The notes under the pieces were generated by a model, which saw nothing but the letters and a program-made list of their open reading frames with translations, was not told the DNA's origin and did no database searches. This document shows, piece by piece, positions 22,775-27,961 of a DNA stretch of 27,961 nt. The DNA is taken from positions 1 to 27,961 of the forward strand of contig CAIXHI010000213.1 of assembly GCA_903919215.1 (NCBI GenBank), given 5' to 3'. Each line of letters starts with the position of its first letter. Position 1 is the first letter of the stretch. Source of the stretch: an uncultured Acidimicrobiaceae bacterium. Its GTDB lineage: Bacteria > Actinomycetota > Acidimicrobiia > Acidimicrobiales > Ilumatobacteraceae. The translations under genes and the position numbers were made by a program.

Positions 22775-22780
22775 AGTATG
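22775..22780 (-). promoter_or_regulatory. Candidate -10 box (CATACT), leaderless start for the EF-hand gene
   Basis: On the minus strand CATACT ends six bases before the ATG at 22768, the same hexamer and spacing as upstream of the lipoprotein at 3075. No -35 consensus is visible. Confidence 0.35.
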
Positions 22781-22835
22781 GCGGCTTCAGACGCCCAACG
22801 CTGACCGCAGGCGGTCGTTGACGCGTGTGCACGGC

Positions 22836-24734
22836 TCAGGGTTCGACGAGGGGGAAGTTGCTGAGGAACGTGTCGAGGTTGGCGAAGATGGCGGCCGCCG
22901 CGCTGATATCGCCTTCGGCGTGCACTCGGCCGTCGGCGGCGGCCTCGGACATTGCCTCGACGAAGGGCACCGTGCCTTCGATGATCCGGTACAACACGAT
23001 CTTGGGCATCGCCAACGTCAGCGCAGCCGTCGGGTCGTGGCGACCGCGCACGGCGTGCAATGCCCGGTGCTCGAGACCCAACACCCAGTCCTCGCCGAGA
23101 TCGGTGAATGTGATGTTCACCGCGATCTGGACACCGCCGACCGCATCCGCGTTCAGGCGAACGGCCAGGCTGTCGAACAGTTGGTCCGGCGTCATCGCGT
23201 CCAGATAGCCGTGCTTGCCGGCGGGGGTGCGCGGCATCGTTCCGTTGCGCAACTCCTGGGCACCCATCAAGTAGGCGTTGCGGAACGTCGCCGACTCACT
23301 CTGGTACCCGAGTTGCTCAAGAGCGTCGGCCTGGAGCTCGCGTGCGTCGACGTTGGTGGGGTCGGCGAACACCAGATGGTTCACCAACTCGACGACCCAG
23401 CGGTAGTCGCCGCTGTCGAACGCAGTGCGGGCCGAAGCGAGCAGCGCGTCAGCGCCACCGGCCAGTTCGACGTAGCGCGTGCCTGCGTCCACCGGCGGCA
23501 GCTTCCACAGGTTCGCTGGATTGCCGTCGTACCAGGAGAGATAGCGCTGGTAGACGGCCTTCACGTTGTGTACCAGGTGGCCGTAGTAGCCGACCGTGTG
23601 CGATTCGGCCCGGAACTCGGGCGGCATCTCCAGCATCTCGGCGATCTCAGTGGCGTTGTAGCCGTGGTTCGCGAGACGCATCGTCTGGTCGTGAATCCAG
23701 CGGTACAGGTCGCGTTGCAGGCGCAGATACTGCAGCACATCGTCGTTGCCCCAGCGCGGCCAGTGGTGCGACGCGAACATCAACTCCACCCGCTCGCCGA
23801 ACAGTTCGATCAACTCGCCGATGTACTTGCTCCACTTCAGCGCGTCGCGCACCAGCGCGCCACGGATGGGCACCAGGTTGTGCATGTTGTGTGTGCAGTT
23901 CTCTGCCGTGCACAGCCACCCAAAGTCGGGGAAGAAGAAGTTCATCTCTGCCGGCGCTTCGGCCTCGGGGGTGAGTTGGAAGATGATGCGCACACCGTCG
24001 ACGACGAGTTCCGTGCCGGTTTCGGTGATCTCCTCCGACGGGGCGATGAGCCCTGGCGGCCAGAACGGGATCGCCTTGCCGAGACCGCAGTCGACGTGCG
24101 TGCGCGGCCCGGCGGGGAGCAGCGGGCCGAACTGATATGTGGCGCGGCGGATCATCGCGTACCCGGCGATGACGTTCTCACCGATGGTCTCGTGCAGGAA
24201 GTGCTCGGGGGCGATGATTCGGCAGCGGCCAGCGTCGACATCGGCCTGGGTGGTGACGCCGAGCACGCCGCCGAAGTGGTCGGTGTGCGAGTGCGTGTAG
24301 ATGACAGCGACCACCGGCCGCTCGCCGAGCGTGGCGTTGGCGAGATCGAGGCACGCCTTCGCGCACGGCTCGACGGTGAGTGGGTCGACGATGATCCAAC
24401 CCGTGGCGCCGGCGATGAACGTGATGTTGGAGATGTCGTAGCCGCGGGCCTGCCACATATTGGGCGCCACCTCGAACAGACCATGGATCCCGTTGAGCTG
24501 CGCCTGGCGCCAGAGACTCGGATTCACCGTCTCGGGGTTGGTGCTGCCTCGCTCGATGAAGTCGTAGCGTCCTTGGTCCCACACGACACCGAACGCAGTA
24601 TCTACCTTGCCGCCTGCGAGTTGTGCCAGCAGCCCGCGTGACGCCCGGTCGAAATCGCCCGGATCAAAACCGAGTTCGACGGGAGCGTTCGCCGTTCGAG
24701 TGTGGTTGCTGGCGTCCTTCGGTGCTGTACCCAT
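22836..24734 (-). CDS. SdsA1-like alkyl sulfatase (type III, zinc MBL fold)
   Basis: 632 residues, close to the length of the alkylsulfatase SdsA1 (about 658 with signal). The zinc motif THSHTDH (147-153) is followed by AENCTHNMHN (277-286) and ASHHWPRWG (321-329), as in SdsA1/Pisa1. The middle dimerisation domain and a C-terminal SCP2-like lipid-binding domain (from about 500) follow. It hydrolyses primary or secondary alkyl sulfates to alcohol and sulfate. No signal peptide, so cytoplasmic. It is a different mechanistic class from the two formylglycine sulfatases of this window. The ATG at 24734 gives the expected N-terminus; GAAACT seven bases upstream is a weak -10 candidate. It diverges from the SDR gene. 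Confidence 0.9.
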   Translation of the reverse strand: MGTAPKDASNHTRTANAPVELGFDPGDFDRASRGLLAQLAGGKVDTAFGVVWDQGRYDFIERGSTNPETVNPSLWRQAQLNGIHGLFEVAPNMWQARGYDISNITFIAGATGWIIVDPLTVEPCAKACLDLANATLGERPVVAVIYTHSHTDHFGGVLGVTTQADVDAGRCRIIAPEHFLHETIGENVIAGYAMIRRATYQFGPLLPAGPRTHVDCGLGKAIPFWPPGLIAPSEEITETGTELVVDGVRIIFQLTPEAEAPAEMNFFFPDFGWLCTAENCTHNMHNLVPIRGALVRDALKWSKYIGELIELFGERVELMFASHHWPRWGNDDVLQYLRLQRDLYRWIHDQTMRLANHGYNATEIAEMLEMPPEFRAESHTVGYYGHLVHNVKAVYQRYLSWYDGNPANLWKLPPVDAGTRYVELAGGADALLASARTAFDSGDYRWVVELVNHLVFADPTNVDARELQADALEQLGYQSESATFRNAYLMGAQELRNGTMPRTPAGKHGYLDAMTPDQLFDSLAVRLNADAVGGVQIAVNITFTDLGEDWVLGLEHRALHAVRGRHDPTAALTLAMPKIVLYRIIEGTVPFVEAMSEAAADGRVHAEGDISAAAAIFANLDTFLSNFPLVEP

Positions 24735-24844
24735 GGTGGACAGTTTCGCAGGTCGTGTCGTTCGCCGACTGAGCGGAGCGGCCGCGGCATCGCTCCGTCG
24801 GACCGCTGCCGAAACTACCCTCGCAGCAAAGAAGGCTGGTGGGT

Positions 24845-25609
24845 ATGGAACTGCGGGACAAGGTCGTCGTCATCACAGGATCGGGAAGCGGGATCGGGGC
24901 GGCCATGGCGCGCAGATTCACGATCGAGGGTGCGAAGGTGGTTGTCACCGATCAGGACGCGACCGGCGTCGAACAGGTCGCAGGCGAGATCCGCAGCGTC
25001 GGCCTGGCCGTCGACATCACCGTCGAAGAGAACGTGAAGGCCGTCGCCGATCTTGCTCGGCGAACCTACGGCGAGATCGACATCTGGTACAGCAACGCCG
25101 GCTACTCCGGCCCCCGTCAGCCCGGCGACGTGCAGACGAACGACATGTGGAAGCTCAACTGGGAACTGCACGTCATGTCGCATGTGTACGCGGTTCGGGA
25201 AGTGCTGCCGGCGATGCTCGCCCGTGGCGACGGGTATCTCATCCAGACTGCATCGTCGACAGCGTTGTCCGTGCAGACCGAGAAGGCTGCGTACACGGTC
25301 AGTAAGACGGCTGCGCTCGCGTTGTCGGAGTGGCTGGCGATCAACTTCCGCAAACGGGGCATCAAGGTGTCGTGTTTCTGCCCCGGCCCGATGCTCACGC
25401 CGATGCTGCTCGCCAACGACTTCCCCGATGATCACCCCGTGCTGAAGATCGCGCTGACGCCCGAGGAGGTCGCGGCCCTGTTGGTGGATGCGATCGGCGA
25501 CGAGCGGTTTCTCATCACCGACAAATCGCCGGGAGGAGCGGACGCATTGCAGAAGAAGGCCACGAGCTACGACGGCTGGATTGCCGAGCTGTCCGACTTC
25601 GTGCTGTAG
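24845..25609 (+). CDS. Short-chain dehydrogenase/reductase (SDR), NAD-type
   Basis: 254 residues of the classical SDR family: TGSGSGIG (11-18) cofactor loop, Asp36 at the end of β2 (favouring NAD over NADP), SNAG (83-86), Ser137 or Ser138, Tyr150 and Lys154 (YTVSK). It would oxidise an alcohol or reduce a ketone, cytoplasmic. It might oxidise the alcohol released by the divergent alkylsulfatase, which is inference from position. The ATG at 24845 has a ribosome site-like AAAGAAGG about ten bases upstream; a GTG two codons earlier is less likely. Confidence 0.9.
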   Translation: MELRDKVVVITGSGSGIGAAMARRFTIEGAKVVVTDQDATGVEQVAGEIRSVGLAVDITVEENVKAVADLARRTYGEIDIWYSNAGYSGPRQPGDVQTNDMWKLNWELHVMSHVYAVREVLPAMLARGDGYLIQTASSTALSVQTEKAAYTVSKTAALALSEWLAINFRKRGIKVSCFCPGPMLTPMLLANDFPDDHPVLKIALTPEEVAALLVDAIGDERFLITDKSPGGADALQKKATSYDGWIAELSDFVL

Positions 25610-25627
25610 CGGGCGTTGCTGCGCTGG

Positions 25628-26527
25628 TCAGGCGTTGAACGCGAGCGGCAGTCCGGGGCGGTGCCACGTCGCGCGGACAAGGTGGCCGTTGACCGAGCAG
25701 GTGATGAATGCTGTGCGCAGGTCGTCGCCGCCGAAGCAGATATTGGTGACGGCGCCATCTGCGAGCGAAGGCGGCAACGTGTGCACCGTCCAGTCGCCCT
25801 CCGGTGTGATCTCGCTGATCCCGCTGTCCACCAGCATGCCCACGCACAGGGCGCCGCTGCTGTCGATCGCGAGCGAGTCGAGCGCGTGGGCTCCAGGAAG
25901 GCCGATCAACAACGACCAACGATCGATCTCCTTGCGTCGTAGCGCCGGGTGGATGCCGTAGCCGTTTGATGGGACCAACTCGCCGGGAGCGCTGACCCGA
26001 CGGCGGTGCACCTGGCGTGTGTCCGTCTCGGCCCAGTACAGCACTGAACCATCGGGGGACAGGCCGATTCCGTTGGCTGCATTGGTCCCCTTGACCGCCC
26101 GGCGGATGGACGAGCCGTCGGGTGCGGCATAGAAGATCGAGCCGCGGCTCGCATGGTCGGTAAACCAGAAGTTGCCGGTGTGGTCGAACACGAGGTCGTT
26201 CGGAATGCCGACCGACACCCCGTCGCACTCGGTGTACAGCGTGGTGACGTCGCCGCTGACGATGTCGACACGCTGGATGCGGCCGCCGATCGCCGGGTTC
26301 GTGCCCCCGTTGTTGCAGACGTAGAGTGCCCCGTCGGGTCCGATGGCCGCGCCGTTGGGGCCGCCCTCCACTTCGGCGACCGTGTGCTTCGTACCGTCGG
26401 TGGCGACTCGCGTGATGCGTCCGCCGGTGAGCTCGACGACGATCACACTTCCGTCGGCCATCGCCACTGGGCCCTCGGGGAACAGCAGGCCATCGGTGAT
26501 CAACTCGACATCGCGCAGTTCAGGCAT
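25628..26527 (-). CDS. SMP-30/gluconolactonase family hydrolase
   Basis: 299 residues, a six-bladed propeller of the SMP-30/LRE/gluconolactonase family. Metal-ligand candidates are Glu18 (LFPEGPV), the Asn/Asp in PNGAAIGPDGALYV and NAANGIGLSPDG, and the Asp in HALDSLAI. It would hydrolyse a lactone. Its ATG lies inside the methyltransferase gene (8-bp overlap with its stop), so the two are translationally coupled. It ends 18 bases from the convergent SDR stop. Confidence 0.9.
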   Translation of the reverse strand: MPELRDVELITDGLLFPEGPVAMADGSVIVVELTGGRITRVATDGTKHTVAEVEGGPNGAAIGPDGALYVCNNGGTNPAIGGRIQRVDIVSGDVTTLYTECDGVSVGIPNDLVFDHTGNFWFTDHASRGSIFYAAPDGSSIRRAVKGTNAANGIGLSPDGSVLYWAETDTRQVHRRRVSAPGELVPSNGYGIHPALRRKEIDRWSLLIGLPGAHALDSLAIDSSGALCVGMLVDSGISEITPEGDWTVHTLPPSLADGAVTNICFGGDDLRTAFITCSVNGHLVRATWHRPGLPLAFNA

Positions 26528-27155
26528 CGGTTGGTCCTTCGTTGGTGCGTTTCACGGCCACGCCCTCGTACATCCTGGCGATGGTCTCGGGCCCCTTGTC
26601 CGAGTAGGTGCGAATCTCGCACATTGTCAGACCAGCATCGGTGATCAGGTCGCGGATCGCACGGTTGAGGTGGCATCCGCCGAACAGGTGCTTCCACACC
26701 GGGGTGACGCGATCCTGCCATTGGGCGGCCTTCGTGTGCGGTGAGCGACCGTGCTCCACGAAACGCAGGCTGCCGCCCGGGCGCAGCACCCGGTGCACCT
26801 CGGAGAGTGCCGAGCGAACATCAGGGATGGTGCACAAACTCCAGGTGATGAGCACATGATCGACCGACTCGTCGGCGAGTGCCACGGTCGCACCGTCGAG
26901 TCCGATGTACTCCACGGGGACGCGGCTGGCGGCAACTCGCGGGGCAGCGATCTTGCGCCCGCCCGTGGCAGGTTCGATCGCGAACACGCGGCGCACAGTG
27001 CCCGGGTAGTGGCGGAGATTGCGACCCGAGCCGAACCCGACCTCGAGCACCTCCCCGCTCAGCCCCGCAGCCACCCGCGCTCGGGTCGGCTCGACCTGCT
27101 TGCCCAACGCGAGATCGATGAACCGCGGCAGCACTCTGTTCTCGTAGAACCCCAC
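26520..27155 (-). CDS. Class I SAM-dependent methyltransferase, METTL7-like
   Basis: 211 residues from GTG 27155, which has a strong ribosome site GGGGAGG five bases upstream. The SAM-binding motif I is VLEVGFGSGRNL (36-47), the acidic motif II is EP (61-62), and the later PGGSLRFVEHGRS and WKHLFGGCHLNR segments resemble METTL7-type thiol methyltransferases. Such enzymes methylate thiols or small metabolites; the substrate is unknown. A longer in-frame start reaching to about 27446 is rejected, as it would add a Pro/Arg/Ala-rich low-complexity tail. It precedes the SMP-30 gene, overlapping it. Confidence 0.88.
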   Translation of the reverse strand: MGFYENRVLPRFIDLALGKQVEPTRARVAAGLSGEVLEVGFGSGRNLRHYPGTVRRVFAIEPATGGRKIAAPRVAASRVPVEYIGLDGATVALADESVDHVLITWSLCTIPDVRSALSEVHRVLRPGGSLRFVEHGRSPHTKAAQWQDRVTPVWKHLFGGCHLNRAIRDLITDAGLTMCEIRTYSDKGPETIARMYEGVAVKRTNEGPTDA

Positions 27156-27351
27156 AACGCCTCCCCAGTGACAGCCCGCGCACCCTAGCCCCAGCGGCAC
27201 ATTTCGCGCCCACGGGCGCGGAACCCTGACACCGCCGCCCGTTCTCGCGCACGTGGGGGCTGGGGCGGCCACAACTGACGCAAATCGCGCCCAACGGGCG
27301 GCGGGGCGGGCCGGGTGGCGCGGGTGGGTGGCGCGGGTGGCGGGCCGGGGG
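27156..27351. repeat. GC-rich gap with short hairpins and a 13-bp tandem duplication
   Basis: Between the acyl-CoA dehydrogenase stop and the methyltransferase start (both minus strand). It holds two short inverted repeats, CGCGCCC/GGGCGCG (27205-27211, 27214-27220) and CGCCC/GGGCG (27288-27292, 27296-27300), which could help terminate the dehydrogenase transcript, though no T-tract is seen. A perfect 13-bp tandem repeat (27313-27325, 27326-27338) lies next to the stop. No gene is seen. Confidence 0.6.
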
Positions 27352-27961
27352 TTAGGCCTGGGGTTCGCGGGGGAGGCCGAGCAGACGCTCGCCGAGGATG
27401 TTGCGTTGCACCTGCGAGGTGCCGGCGTAGATCGTGTCGGCGACACCGTTGTACAGCGCTCCGACCCACGAGCCGCTGCTGTTCGGCGCGCCCGGGTCGT
27501 CGCAGCGGTACCCGCGCAGCGGCGCGCGGCCCTCGATCACCATCGCGTCGTGGCCAAGAATGTCGACGGCGAGCCGGGTGACGTCGCGGTGGTACTCGCT
27601 CCACTGCACCTTGCTGATCGAGGCCTCGGGACCGATCACGCCGGTGGACAGCACGCCCGTGAGGATGCGGTAGCCGAGGTAGCGCATGATCTCGACGCGG
27701 CAGTACGCAGCGGCGATGCGATCGCGGATCACCGGGTCGTTGAGGCGGCCGCGCTCGCGCGCCATCTCCACCATGCGGTCGAACTCGGCGCGGAAGACCA
27801 CCGGATTGGTTGCAGCTTCGTCGCCGCGCTCCAGCGAGAGCAGGCTGTTGGCGACCTCCCACCCGTTGTCGACCTCGCCGACGACGTTGCCCTTCGCCGT
27901 GCGCGCTCCGTCGAAGAACACTTCGTTGAACCCGTACTGGCCGCCGATCTTGCGGATCGGC
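27352..27961 (-). CDS. Acyl-CoA dehydrogenase, C-terminal part (5' end beyond window)
   Basis: Frame open from the window edge to a TAA at 27352, about 203 residues, the C-terminal third of an acyl-CoA dehydrogenase (FadE type). It reads in as IRKIGGQYGFNEVFFDGART, the β-domain end, then the helical C-terminal domain, ending YAGTSQVQRNILGERLLGLPRE, the classic terminal motif. It would oxidise acyl-CoA with FAD. In this terminal motif Ala stands where many members have the catalytic Glu (YEGTSQ); some FadE and isovaleryl types place the base elsewhere, so activity is not excluded. A Val within the middle of the frame is not the true start. Confidence 0.88.
   Translation of the reverse strand, partial: PIRKIGGQYGFNEVFFDGARTAKGNVVGEVDNGWEVANSLLSLERGDEAATNPVVFRAEFDRMVEMARERGRLNDPVIRDRIAAAYCRVEIMRYLGYRILTGVLSTGVIGPEASISKVQWSEYHRDVTRLAVDILGHDAMVIEGRAPLRGYRCDDPGAPNSSGSWVGALYNGVADTIYAGTSQVQRNILGERLLGLPREPQA

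Noticed and set aside
22683..24641. A 652-codon plus-strand open frame opposite the alkylsulfatase
   Set aside because: Composition is Arg/Val/His/Gly-rich with no motif, and the opposite strand encodes a complete alkylsulfatase.
27155..27446. A longer upstream start for the methyltransferase
   Set aside because: The extension is Pro/Arg/Ala-rich low complexity over the GC-rich gap, and GTG 27155 has a strong ribosome site and the expected N-terminus.
1..27961. tRNA, rRNA, CRISPR arrays, insertion sequences, attachment sites, riboswitches
   Set aside because: None was seen on either strand on reading; no cloverleaf, repeat-spacer pattern or transposase-like frame.

Overview
The window is high-GC DNA with short gaps, many 1-4 bp stop/start overlaps (ATGA, GTGA, TGATG) and frequent GTG starts. 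Its gene content (FadE-type acyl-CoA dehydrogenase, acyl-CoA ligase, crotonase, SDR, sulfatases, DinB-like and DsbA-like proteins) points to an actinobacterium. My best guess is the marine/freshwater Acidimicrobiia (Ilumatobacter-like), but that is inferred from gene style and not from a marker gene. No tRNA, rRNA, CRISPR array, transposase or phage gene was seen.

Layout. (1) 1-3578: a PepSY membrane protein (cut by the window edge) diverges from an acyl-CoA ligase across an unusual 123-bp nested palindrome; a cupin lipoprotein follows. (2) 3584-6433: a tight GNAT / four-carbon acid-sugar kinase / PdxA2 operon, likely turning threonate or erythronate into DHAP. (3) 6531-15810: the centrepiece. 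An arylsulfatase-DinB operon (minus strand) and a seven-gene plus-strand operon (DsbA-like, TetR, RNase Z-like MBL hydrolase, haloalkane dehalogenase, SRPBCC, second sulfatase, propeller-like protein) diverge from one 50-bp region. That region holds two interlocked promoters, both apparently leaderless, and an imperfect palindrome that could be the TetR operator. (4) 15811-17866: an anti-sigma factor head-to-head with an ECF sigma factor, then a crotonase. (5) 17938-22768: a very large CheB-CheR-coiled coil-PAS-GGDEF-EAL signalling protein broken in two by a C9 homopolymer, followed by a convergent EF-hand mini-protein. (6) 22836-27961: an SdsA1-like alkylsulfatase, an SDR, a METTL7-like methyltransferase overlapping an SMP-30 family hydrolase, and the C-terminal part of an acyl-CoA dehydrogenase.

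Together the genes look like catabolism of sulfated, halogenated and acyl compounds. Sulfate esters would be cut by two formylglycine sulfatases plus a zinc alkylsulfatase, and C-halogen bonds by the dehalogenase. The products could feed CoA ligase, dehydrogenase and hydratase steps. A TetR repressor, an ECF/anti-sigma pair and a c-di-GMP protein supply regulation. The pairing of dehalogenase and sulfatase in one transcription unit is the most interesting metabolic signal; a sulfated organohalogen such as an algal chlorosulfolipid is a speculative substrate.
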